NCBI GenBank assembly: GCA_020284085.1
Contig: JACEVL010006447.1
Span: 2,114,245 to 2,178,244 of the forward strand
Direction: 5' to 3'
DNA from: Aporrectodea caliginosa
Lineage: Eukaryota; Annelida; Clitellata; Crassiclitellata; Lumbricidae
Length of the DNA stretch: 64,000 nucleotides
The notes under the pieces: generated by a model
Database searches by the model: none
What the model was told of the DNA's origin: nothing
Seen by the model: the letters and a program-made list of their open reading frames with translations, nothing else
Translations under genes and position numbers: made by a program
In this document: one piece after another, positions 35,075 through 46,569 of the stretch
Numbering within the stretch: the stretch's first letter is position 1
Layout: every line of letters begins with the position of its first letter

Positions 35075-35430
35075 ATTTTAAGGTCAAAATGGTCAATTTC
35101 AGGGGGAAATCTGGGGAAATGGCCATAACTCAGCCAAATATTGTTACATTTGGGCAATTGATTGATTGATTGAATTCCTTCACCGGTTTGCTCGGACCGA
35201 TAATGGTACTCAAAGGTTAACATAATCTAAGGTCATTTCAAGGCTAAAAGATCAAACTCTAGAGAAAATCGTCATAGCTCAGCCAACTATTGTTTCATCT
35301 GGGTTATTCTGTGTTATGGTAATTTCTAATTGATTTTCACCTTTGATCTTGCAATGACCTTGGGTTAGCCGAAGGTCATTTCAAGGTCAAGAGGTAAAAT
35401 TCAATTAAGGCGCTTTAGGCTGTATAGTCC
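35075..35430. repeat. Degenerate tandem repeat with AGGTCA half-sites
   Basis: Two diverged units share CATAACTCAGCCAA.TATTG / CATAGCTCAGCCAACTATTG and AAGGTCATTTCAAGG. Half-sites AGGTCA occur at 35081, 35230, 35373 and 35384, with inverted TGACCT at 35355. Confidence 0.65.
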
Positions 35431-37858
35431 TAACATATCTTCTACGCCGCGAATAAAATGTCGTTTGACTCTATCAACAATCCATCTAAATATGATCTCT
35501 TCGCGTAGGTCTTAATGCTTCACTTCTGACGAAGGTCGTACTTTTACTTCTCTTAATAATGAGCACAGGGTAATAGAACGGAGTCTTCTTTAACAGCACT
35601 TCATTAAATTTCAAAGACTTGTTTCCTCTTCATTGCCAAAGGAAATCTGGCGAACTCCAAATCTTAGCATTTATTATCTATGGCAATCGATGTTATTTCC
35701 CATCACAAAGTAAAATCCTGTAAGGCCTATTTCATTGTCCACCTCTGTCTCTGTTGATTTATTCTTCGTCGATACTTCGTTAAAGTCTGTCTGACTATCT
35801 GCAGGTGTGTCTCTCTTCTCTATAATATTATGTCTGTCGATATGCCTGTCAGTTTGCTTGGTTGTACATGTATGTGCCTGTAAACTGTAACTGACACACT
35901 CTTCTATAGCCACCGTAAGACCTCAGTTTTGCCCATTTGGCAATGAACCAACGGAGTAAATATAGCTTTTTAAAATCTCTCTTCGCCAGCTTGGAATGTG
36001 TTCGTCTGTGTATTCTGTTGGTTTTCATTTATTATTGTTCAAATATTGACGCACATGAAGCGTTTCGGAAGAAGAAAAGCTGAAAACGTGCAATAGAACG
36101 CAGAAATAGAGCTGACGCGAAGATGACCTTCAGAGAGATGTTTGCGTCTTATGAATGAAGTCATTCAAAGAACTCGCCGGGCAAATCCGTTTCGACAAAC
36201 AATTTTTTTCAACTGTCCTGTCACCCAACATCCAGGCTTAGCTGCGCACCCGGATATTGGTCTATAAGACTACAATACAATGTGCTGTGCATACTTTCAA
36301 GGCTACAAAGTCTCCGTCGTCGCTTTGCAGCTGTTTTGTGCCGTCTGTCAAATGTAACAAATAGATTCTGGTATTTCTTAATTAATTTCCACGTTGACCA
36401 TTCTTCATAAAGTCCTATATACGACAACCATATTATAGCCAAAGCTCTTCTCGCTTTTAACGATTCTATGACCAACGCTGTGTATGTTAATAGGCCTCAC
36501 CGTATTTTGTATGCGCCTACATTACAAACCGCCTGTCGTTTTATGGATCTTCCAACTCTTCAACACACTCTATGGTCAAAATAAGTATAAATCAGTATAA
36601 GTATACTGTTGTAACTGTTGTTAGTGTAGAACCCTCATTGCAAAAATTGCTCATGAACATTAATAACCCTAAAACTAGCAATATTGCTTTGCGCCCACTG
36701 ACTACCAGTGGGGTCAAATGATTCGATCATCATTTATTAATCCAGGCAATCGAGATCAAATATCCCTTCAACCTGGGCAAAATTGCTTCAGAAGCTTTAT
36801 AAACGGTTTCCTGCTCCAGTTTCCATTGCTGAATAACATATCCAAAATCCCACAAAATCCGACCACGGGATCACCCCAAAAATGCATTTTAACCCCAGGT
36901 CTAACTGTCAATTGCCTGAAATATATATCGGTTTGATGCACCAAGGAGCGTAATTTATTTAAAAACTTTTGTTTCCTTCAAGAAGAAATAGCTTCTATGT
37001 GTGAGTGTGCGAGTGTATGTGTGTAAACCTGCATTTCTGTATTGCTGCGTGACTTGCGATAATGCAATACAAAGCACTAGTTTTGTGCCCGGCTTCGCCC
37101 GGGTTTTGTTCCAAAGCTTTCGTGTATTTCTACCCTTCTATATCGTTCCCCTATTCATGTGTTTGAATAAAATGACGAATCAGCTTGATTTGCATATTTA
37201 GCCCCGCCTTCGCATTACGTGGTCTGTCAAGAAACATGGCTGGCTTAATTTTTGACTGGATTTAATGCAGACATGCGAATATAAAATGTCCAAATCTCGG
37301 AATCGAAACTACATTTTGAGCTCGAAGTGGTTGCCTTGCCCTAGAAATTCGCAGGAGAACGTTGTGTAAACATTTCACCTAGCTACAGTGTTGGAATTCG
37401 CGAGTTTTTAGTGGGAACAGAGAAATATATTATATACAGAAGGGCAAACTTTCAGAAGCATGGTTTTGATTAGATAATGTCATGTCGCCTAACAGAACAA
37501 TGTCTAGACATTTTCGCACTATCAGTGTGAAGGTTTGCAGTCTGGATTTAGCGCAATTTAATTTTGGTGGTTATTGATCAAAGAACTTCTGTTCAGAGTT
37601 TTGTTCTACCTCTAAATGTAAATATAATGAGTTCAAGTTGTGTCGAAAAATCTTAGAAAATTGTTGTAACGGCATAGAGAATTGACGCTGAGGCCTATGA
37701 AACGTAGTAATCTACAGTGTAGGAAACGATTTTGTATACAGGTAATAAAACTCAAGCAATACCAAATATAGCAAATAGTTATATGCAATAAGCATTATTA
37801 CCCTATATGGTAAACCACACGTCAACAGGCATGATTATGGTACAAGTAGTCCTGCGGC
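35431..37858. other. No recognised gene
   Basis: 37079-37110 contains GTGCCCGGCTTCGCCCGGGT, a foldable GC block that looks transposon-derived. Otherwise no signal; the minus-strand frame at 36221-36475 is unrecognised. Confidence 0.4.
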
Positions 37859-37859
37859 T

Positions 37860-38312
37860 CTATATAAGTGTGTTGTGTATATTTAGATGTCAGCTGTAGT
37901 CTGTAGCTGCAGTGCACAGAGGACTTGGACGCCATTGATGGATAGGCTACAGCAGCAGCAGACTCACTGGCGGATGCGTGGCGCACAGCGAGCGGATGGA
38001 TATTGAAGCTGGTTATCGTTGACCGTCAGGCATTCATATGATCAGCGTAAACATAGGACTAGGACTATATAGGACTATATAGGACTATCGATTCGGTTCG
38101 TCTCTTTATTCGAATCCACACAGACACACAGTGAGTCAAGGAAATATACAGGCATCGTTCTTTGCTCTATAGACAGCATTTTAAATGTAATTTAATCGAT
38201 ATTTATATAGTGCAAATGATGGCATTAGCAGTGCTTTGGAATTGTCTCCGTTTACTTAGCATTTGAAATAGCTAAAGTAAGCTGCTCAAAGCATACGCTT
38301 GGAAGGTAAGGT
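37860..38312 (+). promoter_or_regulatory. Candidate TATA promoter and first exon
   Basis: CTATATAAG at 37860-37868 followed by a GC-richer 200-base stretch (CAG repeats near 37961, TGGCGGATGCGTGGCGCACA). 38056-38090 holds three AGGACTATAT units. A possible donor GGAAG|GTAAGG lies near 38306. No coding frame was found, so this would be a 5'-UTR exon of an unseen gene. Weak evidence. Confidence 0.25.
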
Positions 38313-39078
38313 CTAAATCTACACATCCGCATGTAGCCTTCGTCCATACAACATTCAGGCAATTCGCTCCTTCAATAATTAAAGTTTTCAGATATGCAGC
38401 TGGGTAATACCCAAATACTGTTGGGTATTACCTACCTGCATTTCAACCTAAATATCAAAGTAAAGGCTACATTTAAACTTCCAGTTATTCTGCGAAGTAA
38501 GCTTATGTACACCGATAAAAGAGACCGATACACAGGGCCACAATATATAGACCGTTGGTATGAGGTGCTGTTGTAATGTTTGTGCAGTTTCCAATTATTT
38601 AGTTTCAGTGACGCGCGTGCATTTGTTTTGTGCTTTGAAGCAGACATTAGGCCTAAGGTCGAGGCGTCTACACGCGGGTCTATGGGGAGACTGACCCACC
38701 CAAGAAATTGAAAGGAAAGGTCTACTTTAAGGGAGAAACATTTGGATGCAACATTTCAGTAAGGAGGGTTTTATTGGTATTTAGTACGGTATGCGAAAAC
38801 AATTTATGCTCCAAGTATTGAATACAATGGACATGAATAGGTTTGCCTAAACTTTATGAATTTTGGAGACTAAAATAGGTCATCAGAAATCCTGACGCCA
38901 CAAAATAGTTGCTCTCTATCGGGCCGGATGAAATGAAGGTTGTCATACTTGTCATACATTTGGGACCCTTTGCAAACTACTTCAGTCCCAGTGGCTGTAA
39001 GTGGTTGTAAATAAGTACATAAGTAAGTAGTCTTTTTAATATGCTGAAGGTGATACATCAGCGATATACATGTGTGAA
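38313..39078. other. No recognised gene
   Basis: No coding signal. Confidence 0.4.
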
Positions 39079-39280
39079 CCACGGTAAGCGAACTGTTTAT
39101 TGCAAGGAAGAGAGTTAATTTTGTCGCCATCTTCGACTTTTCCATCAGCATTTACCTTAAATGCAAAAATGATCGCTTAATTATTGTCCACTCAAACGTT
39201 TCACTTTACGGTCATTATCATTGTTCGCCATAATTTTTTATTATTTACTCCGGAAACACTCGAAATCATGAAATAAGATT
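39079..39280. repeat. Second copy of the 33651-33840 repeat
   Basis: CCACGGTAAGCGAACTG...GAGAGTTA...TTTTGTCGCC...GACTTTTCCATCAGCA...TTATCATTGTTCG follows the same order as 33651-33840 with point changes and small indels. Its right end is close to the hAT MITE at 39316. Confidence 0.85.
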
Positions 39281-39315
39281 AGATTTTCAACTTACTAATT
39301 GGCTAAAGGCTATTG

Positions 39316-39656
39316 CAGGGATGGCCAAACTTTGTTGGCCTACGGGACATTGATTGTTGGTAAGAACGCGGCGGGCCGCTAGTGTTTGTCCTCGCAGCCT
39401 CGAAATAAATACAAATATTTATTTCAAATTTTTAAAAGAATTATAGAAACAGGTACGACTGCACTATGTCACTAGAACTTACCACACAAAATGTTTAGTG
39501 TTTTATACATCATTAGCATGCAGTATTGTAGTAGTAGGCAGGCAGAGTATGGGGCTAAATAGGTGTAAAATGAGACATTTATTTAGAAAGGGGTCGTGCG
39601 AGCTGCCAATAAACAGCTCGCGTGCCGCATGTGGCTCGCGCGTTAGCCATCCCCTG
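39316..39656. mobile_element. hAT-type MITE with 8-bp target duplication (7 of 8)
   Basis: The left end is CAGGGATGGCCAAAC; the right end as reverse complement is CAGGGGATGGCTAAC. Flanking octamers GGCTATTG (39308-39315) and GGCGATTG (39657-39664) differ at one base. 341 bp; no transposase. Confidence 0.88.
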
Positions 39657-40462
39657 GGCGATTGAATTCGAAATTGTTAGACGTGTGGGATGACTGCCAA
39701 AATTTATATTAAACTATTTTTAGACTGTTGGTTTAGTGTAACGGTGGTTCATAGATGATAATGAATTTTATGACTTAAACGTCTAAAAGAATCTCAGCGG
39801 ATGAATAATTTTAAATGAATTTAAATCTAGGGTAGAACGTGTTGAGAATATTAAATTATTCTAATAGTTTATTTAGAGGTCCAACCAACAGTCCAAGGAA
39901 ATCATCTGAAGTGATCCCAGACGAGATTGGAGTGATTCTTATTAAACCACTTGAGGATTTTATGCATCCTCTGTTAGCGCTTTGTATAGAGAAGAGGAAC
40001 GTCGGCTATAGAGTAAGTAATAGTAAGACCTTAGGCCTACACATGTTTACAATAGTCAACATTAAAAGTTAAACAACAGTTTGATAATCAAATTCATAGT
40101 CTTCTGAAGAATTATAGGAGCAATGTCTATCTCATAAATCTCAAATTTCAGTGTAATAGTATTAATAGTTAGTGTTAATTGAATTAAGACTTTTCTTATC
40201 CAATAACCAATATAGCGAACACAAATAGTCATCTGTGAGCTGCAAATAATTAAAAGAATAGTCATAATATTCCTATACTATAGACCTGTTATTTCTCAGA
40301 CGAATAACTCAAGTCGAATTGCCCACTAAGCAGTTTGTCATCTTTCTGAGTGTATACATAGTTGACTGGCGTACGAACGGACGACTGTTACAGTAGGTCT
40401 GTGGGTCTATGGAGGATTTCGCAAAGAACTTTGAAGGCAGTCGGTGATTGGAGGTGACAGAT
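39657..40462. other. No recognised gene
   Basis: No coding signal. Confidence 0.4.
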
Positions 40463-40908
40463 GGTAGAAAGATACTGAGTGCACATTAGTTGGACTATGC
40501 TGCTGGCTGCTATCTATGCTGTCTCGATCATTAATCTATATTCCTCTGTCTATCTTTTCTTCGTAGTTCTTTTTGAGGTTAATAGTTTCTCAGCATATTA
40601 GATATTCTCTGCTGGTCGGATTCCTCTCTTCAGCCTCATTTGAAGTTTGTCCTGCCTGTCTTCCTTCTTTCTTTTTCCTTCCTTCCTTCCTTCCTTCCTT
40701 CCTTCCTTCCTTCCTTCCTTCCTTCCTTCCTTTCTTCTTCCTTCCTTCCTTCCTTCCTTCCTTCCTTCTTCCTTCCTTCCTTCCTGAATCTTCCTTCCTT
40801 CCTTCACTTCTTTCCTTCCTTCCTATAAAATTGTAGTCCTTCCTTCCTTCCTGTTGCTTCCTGACTTTCTGTAGCTATTTCTGCTTTTCACTGCTCAATC
40901 TTGTGATC
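40463..40908. repeat. Duplicated block, copy A, with expanded (CCTT)n
   Basis: Shares GAGTGCACATTAGTTGGACT, TGCTGTCTCGATCATTAAT, ATTCCTCTGTCTATCTT, CATATTAGATATTCTCTGCT and TAGCTATTTCTGC with 44983-45312 in the same order. Between 40661 and about 40855 it carries a (CCTT)n expansion where copy B has only a short imperfect CTTTCTTTC stretch. Confidence 0.9.
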
Positions 40909-41929
40909 TGAATCAAGTTGCGCGTCGAATGATCTGCCGTTCGTCACATTTGAACTTCATCTTTTGTTTATTACTATAAAATTGTAGTCGATCAAGTTTT
41001 GTGTCTTTCCGTCTGATGCTGTCCGTGTTGATTTCTTTTGTGGTTTCTTTTCTTCGAAGAAAGTTTTCATTAGCTTCAGGTCGTTTGTGGAAAAGAACTA
41101 GTTATTGTTCGGGTGATCATTAAATTGAAAAATAAATTGATAACCGATCAATTAATTTCATCACCACTTCGCGCTTGAATGCATGACACGCCCTTTATGG
41201 TCCTCGGGTATGGACCACAGCGCTAGCCCAAGATAGAAATCTTTGAATTTAGCAATCATTATAATTATGCGAACCGCCCTCCTCACGCCCAGGGTAGCAA
41301 AACGGGTAAGTATACGTCGGTCTTTCTTTGAATTCTGTGAATAATCTGCCGAAGTTGTTAATTAAATATATCAGTTTCTTTACTCGTAGCCGCTAACGAC
41401 GGGGGTTGGCTACCTGAATAAATGCTATAATGCCAGGAAGGCGCCCAATTTAGTCCATGCAATAGTATGCGTCTATAGGTTCAACTTGAGCCATATACAT
41501 ACACTCCAAGTTAACAGCTTCCTTGAAGAGCTTGTCTGTCTGCTTTTGTTATCTTCATCTGCCTGCGTGTCTGCTCTTTTATCCGGTTGCCTGTCTGTTC
41601 TTTCTCATTTCTTTGTCCGAGGAGAAGAAACAGATCTGGATGTTGGAAGGAAGGGAGTGGGAGCAACGGCCAAAAGGAGAACCGACAGTTACTAAGTGTA
41701 TATGGATGTCTCGGTGTGTTTCTGGATCAGTCTCATTGTGTTTCGTCCTGTCTGGTGGTTGTCTGTAGCTGCATGGTCTAACTTAACTGGACAACTTGTC
41801 GATGGTGCATCGAAACTACATGTACATGTATTAAGGTAGCAGACTGTGGAATGCAGAGAGGATGCAGCACAACATCATACGCAAAGTACCTGTTGGCATC
41901 TAGATGGTAGACAAAAGGATGCAACAAAG
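40909..41929. other. No recognised gene
   Basis: CTATAAAATTGTAGTC occurs at about 40823 and 40974. No coding signal. Confidence 0.4.
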
Positions 41930-42850
41930 GCAACGGCATGGACAGAAAGAATAACACGAAGGCAGAAGCATTTGGATTCTTGATTGAGAATACCGAGGGT
42001 AAATTGATAATTATAATAGAAAGGAAAGCAGTACATATAGATTATAGAGTAGAAAGACAAAATGGCAGGTAGAAAAGAACCCAGGAAACGAAAGAGGAAG
42101 AAATAAAGGCTGCAGGAAAGAAGAACCGGTAGAAAGGCACTGAGTAACAAAGGCAATAAGGAAGGAAATAAGGAATGAAGGAAGAAAGGAAGAAAGGAAG
42201 AAAGGAAGGAAGGACGAAAGGAAGGAAGGAAGGAAGGAAGGAAGAATAGAACAAGATAAAAGACTGAAGAACGTGGGGATAGCAGGAAGATAGAAGAAAG
42301 AACTAGAGCAGAACGAACGGAAGAAAGAAATGAAGGAAACCTGAAAAAGGAAGGAACAAAATAAAATAAAGGTGAATGAATGACTGAACGGTGAAAGGAG
42401 AAAGAGCCACAGAAAGGTTGGAAAACAGGAAGGAAGGATGGAAGGAAGAATGTAGGAAAGACAGCAAGAAGACAGGCAGAGCAACAGGAATTAAGACAGG
42501 AATGGAGTAGGAAAAGTAACGGCTGGCAAGGAGAAAGGAAAGAAGGCAGAGAAACAGGAATACGGAGACTCAGAAAAGTAGACAAAAAGGTGGGAAGGAA
42601 GAAGCCTAGTAGGTCTAAAGATGATAGAAAGGGAGGCATAAGGGGAAGGAGGAATATAAAGAAAGAGGCAAAGAAACAGAAAGGTAGAAATGTCGAGAGA
42701 GACATACGGACAGAGACATACAAACAGAGAGAGACACAGACATACAGACAGACAGAGACAGACAGAGAGACAGACAGAAAGACAGACACAGAGAGAAAGA
42801 CAGACAGACAGACACACACACAGATTAATCAAAGGAAACAGGAGAATGGT
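41930..42850. repeat. ~900-bp purine-rich tract with GGAA and CAGA arrays
   Basis: Imperfect GGAAGGAAG units (cleanest at 42170-42242) grading into AGACAGACAG and GAGACA units (42690-42820). The 314-codon minus-strand frame through it is low complexity and not taken as a gene. Confidence 0.9.
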
Positions 42851-43317
42851 GGCTGACAAAGATGTGCTGAGAATGGGACTATAGGAAAGTTACAGGGCAT
42901 GCAAGCATTACAAGCACGACTTCCATCCATTCAAAATGTAAGCATCACAAACTTAAAATGACTTTGCTGCCAATTTTTGTCCTGGATGTCGGTTACTCGC
43001 TTTACCTAATGTTTGCTGATCGCCGATAGAGGGACCACTTGGAGGGACCGCCGAGACCGGAGACTTGGCCTGTGAACACTTATTCGCGGAGCAAAGCACG
43101 TCGAGTACCTACACGGCTAAGTTGCACAAAGCTCAAGGGTCAGTAACTTCCATGCTCCAGGGACTCGTGTCGTGGATAAGAATAGGGATTACACATGTCT
43201 GGTCCAAGTATTACTCCTTGGTCCTAGTATCTTCAATGACTTAAAGTATACATATTGGTCTATGGATATGTTGACGGTTAGACCCTATATAAGATGTAAC
43301 ACGAAATAATTCAATTG
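42851..43317. other. No recognised gene
   Basis: No coding signal. Confidence 0.4.
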
Positions 43318-43432
43318 CAAACTCCGCCACTGATTGCTCTCTGTCTGCCAGTCCCAAGCCTAGAGGAAGGAGGAGGGCGATGCTGATGATCATTGTTGTC
43401 AAACAGTGTACTTAAACAGAAACTACTGCTAC
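43318..43432 (+). repeat. Dispersed ~115-bp repeat, copy 4 of 4
   Basis: Reads AACTCCGCCACTG, GCCAGTCCCAAGCCTAGAG, GAAGGAGGAGGGCGATGCT, GATGATCATTGTTGTC and AAACAGAAACTACTGCTAC. Confidence 0.82.
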
Positions 43433-44060
43433 AATTCAATTGCGACACGTGCATAAAGTGTGCAAATATTATGTACATGTAGGCCTAGTACAACACGCAC
43501 GTAAAAGGTACATAAAACGCTCTGTACAAAGGAAACCAAGATTGCATTTAACAGACAATAAACACGAAGACATAATAAAACTTTCGGTAAACATGAAAGC
43601 ATGCGATACTAAACTCGACGAATGACCGCAAAGAATGAAGGTAATTTATTCACACCCATCGCCGCCCAAAGGGCTGGCGTCAGGACCTGGTGGTTGTGAT
43701 GATGCGATACACAATCATTAGGTGTGGTATTGTGAATGTGCGTATATCGCACAGGTGCCATTATTATTACCTATTTCGTTTCCATGCTGTCCCGTCAATT
43801 GTGCAATCGAGACCGTGTACGCCGCCTTTAGCCGGATGTTTTCTTATCGGCGACGGACTACAGCTGACGCCAGTTATTGGCCAGTGACGTCCACCATTAG
43901 TCACCTGTGGCGCTTCAATCTACGGACCGACACGTGACGAATGCCAGTCCAACGTACATCTGGCGAGCCGAGATGAATTAGCCGGACGTGCGTCATCTTC
44001 TACACATGTACCAATGAGGGACGGCTTGGCTGGGCAGCGTCATCGTGCGCTGGCTTCATG
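43433..44060. other. No recognised gene; GC-richer at 43780-44040
   Basis: Contains CACGTGACG and TGACGTCC boxes but no identifiable frame. Confidence 0.4.
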
Positions 44061-44640
44061 CATAATATATTATGTTCTTTGGGTCTCCTTTGCTTCGTGT
44101 CAAAGAACAGTTTACAAGGTGCTGTTTCTTTGGAAAGGAGACAGAACCGTGTGAAAGGTACTAGCTCAATCAAGTCTCCTACTTCTTTCCAATGTTGCTA
44201 ACCCACACCTTGCAACCTTTTCTTCATAGGCTCAGATTCTATCATCCTTATAACTACAAATCATAAAGGTTATTCTCCTCCGCATTTTTCTAATTGTCAA
44301 ACGACTCGTTTGACATTTGGTCTTATATAATTATGTGAATGAAGCATTCCATCAATGACCCACCAGTGATTTGTACAAGTGAACAAGAGATCTCTGTCCT
44401 CTTGATCACTCATAGATTATACCTAGGCTGAGTTAGCCTTCTTGATGCTTGAAGACATTGCGCTGTCATGCATAATCACCCCTAAGTCCCATTCTTCGTT
44501 ACTCATTTGCAATGCCTTTATTGTTAGTTCGCATATAAGCTTTCTTTCTCTTCCCCACATGCACCGCAAACAATTTCTGACATTAAGAAGCACATACAAC
44601 CCTGTGACAAGTTTAACATTCCTTTGGATTCTTTCACATT
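44060..44640 (-). pseudogene. Decayed LINE reverse transcriptase C-terminal region
   Basis: Minus-strand blocks in order: NVKLVTGLYVLLNVRN, NEEWDLGVIMHDSAMSSSI and KKANSA (the E.DLGV.VD...KAN motif), then after stops LEKMRRRITFMICSYKDD, AYEEKVARCGLATLERSRR (L..VQRRATK...YE.RL..LGL.TLE.RR). Multiple stops; a CR1-like or related clade, distinct from the GAAT-tailed family. Confidence 0.75.
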
Positions 44641-44982
44641 ATATCTTCTTCTTCTTCTAAATTAACAACTGCTCTACACCTGCTCCACGTGGTTTTATGT
44701 CATCAGTAACTTGAAATTTTAATAAAATGTCGTTATTTGGGTCATTAAGAAAAAAATTACTGAAAGTAGTGGCATAACACAGATCCTCGTTGCGGCCGTT
44801 AAATACATTTGAACAGCCAGCATATTTGTCTGGTTTGATCACCTCGTGCACCTTTTCTTTACATCAAATTTTCATCCATATTATTAGTATGTGAAAATTT
44901 TAGTTTGATGTCTGGTTTCGTCAAAACTGGGAGTGGTGACAAGAGACCTTTATTGGAGCTACATGAATTCTTTACACACACA
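44641..44982. other. Unresolved; may include more LINE sequence
   Basis: A minus-strand frame of 64 codons (44657-44851) is not recognised. Confidence 0.35.
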
Positions 44983-45312
44983 GAGTAGAAGGATACCGAG
45001 TGCACATTAGTTGGACTATGCTGTTGGCTGCTCTTGGTTTATCTTTCTTCTATTCGTCGATATGTCTTCTATGCTGTCTCGATCATTAATATATATTCCT
45101 CTGTCTATCTTCTCTTCGTATTTCTGTTTGATGTTAATTAGTTTTCAGCTTCTGAATATCATATTAGATATTCTCTGCTGCTTGGATTCCTCTCCTCAGC
45201 CTCGTTTCGAGTTGGCTATGCCCTGCTTGTTTTCTTTCTTTCTTCGTTCCTGCTTTCTTGGTTTTCTGCCTTTCTTTAGCTATTTCTGCCTTTCACCGTT
45301 AAATCTTGTGAT
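44983..45312. repeat. Duplicated block, copy B
   Basis: Homologous to 40463-40908, same orientation, without the (CCTT)n expansion and with a 40-base insertion around GTTTATCTTTCTTCTATTCG. Confidence 0.9.
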
Positions 45313-45502
45313 CCGACAGCCTCGAATTAAGACACAATTGGAAACAGTCTCACTGTATTAAAGGTAAAACCTATAAACTACAAACAATACATACACTTTT
45401 AATAAGTGCAAGTTTACAACTGCCATGCCCAAAATAAAAAAATCACAAAGGTATCCATGTTAATCGACTCTGCACGAATAGATTTAGCTGAATTGCTTAA
45501 AC

Positions 45503-45503
<1 letters not shown>

Positions 45504-45562
<59 letters not shown>
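45504..45562. repeat. (AT)n microsatellite
   Basis: Pure AT run of about 59 bases. Confidence 0.97.
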
Positions 45563-45566
<4 letters not shown>

Positions 45567-45889
45567 CAAGTGCTTCGTAGATAGGTCTTAATTAATTCAG
45601 AGCAGAAAGGCTTCACTCACAGGCTGCTGATGTCATTGGTAAAACAATGGCTATGTTCAGCAGTCTGTATTTTCACGACAAGCAAGTTTATGTGATTCCA
45701 GAAAACTATAGGCAGGTCTATCATTGTAGCTATATATTGGATGCAAATTAACCTGAACATTGTAACCGAAGCCTAACTTGCATGGGGAATTTCATGGATA
45801 AGGTATTAAACATTACTGTTATACAATAGTGCAAATGACTAATAGGCTAATCATAATATAAGAAAGACGTGTTTTGGCGTATAAAATTG

Positions 45890-46072
45890 TGGTGACCCGT
45901 CAAAAGCGCCTGCTGTCGGGGCGCATGTGTCGGTTATTTTGGGGCGATTTTGACGGGGCACATTTGTCGGTTGAAGCGCCTCTTTTTTTATATTTTTGGC
46001 GCATTTGTCGGGGCGCATTTGTCGAGGCGCTTTTGTCGGGGCGCTTTGGTCACGGGCGCATTTGTCGGTGAA
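45890..46072. repeat. Degenerate GGCGCATTTGTCGG repeat cluster
   Basis: About nine units of the form GGCGCNTTTGTCGG, variably spaced, in otherwise AT-rich sequence. Confidence 0.85.
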
Positions 46073-46373
46073 CCAAAATTGTATACCAATATCTTTTTTT
46101 ATCAGCAGTGACAGAAAAATCTGTAACCTCTTCTATTATCTGTGTTTACTCTAGAAAGGACAGAATCGGAATTATATGTGGCCAACAAAACTCCTGACAA
46201 AATCCTGTGGGGAAGGGCTTGTTCTGGTTTGGAATATTCTGGTTTGGAATTTTCTGGTTAATGCATTACTGCATAGCACTTTGACTTATATCTAATTTTA
46301 AGTAAAACATAAAAAATAAATTCACTTATTAGCAACATGCTAATGTCATCTTGCAGCCAGAACTCATGACATT

Positions 46374-46556
46374 CATCACCATCACCATAACCATCATGAC
46401 CATCATCATCATAATCATAATCATCACTATCATCACTATTATCACTATCATCACTATCATCACCATCACCACCACCACCACCACCACCACCACCACCACC
46501 ATCACCACCACCACCACCACCATCATCATCATCGTCATCATCACCACCACAATCTC
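46374..46556. repeat. (CAT)n/(CAC)n trinucleotide array
   Basis: Runs of ATC, ACC and ATA triplets. Confidence 0.95.
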
Positions 46557-46569
46557 TAGATATTGGCCT

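Noticed and set aside
36221..36475. 84-codon minus-strand frame
   Set aside because: It looks protein-like in part but matches nothing I recognise and lacks flanking support.
41875..42819. 314-codon minus-strand frame, Phe/Leu/Ser/Val-rich
   Set aside because: Produced by GGAA and CAGA arrays on the opposite strand; composition is pure low complexity.
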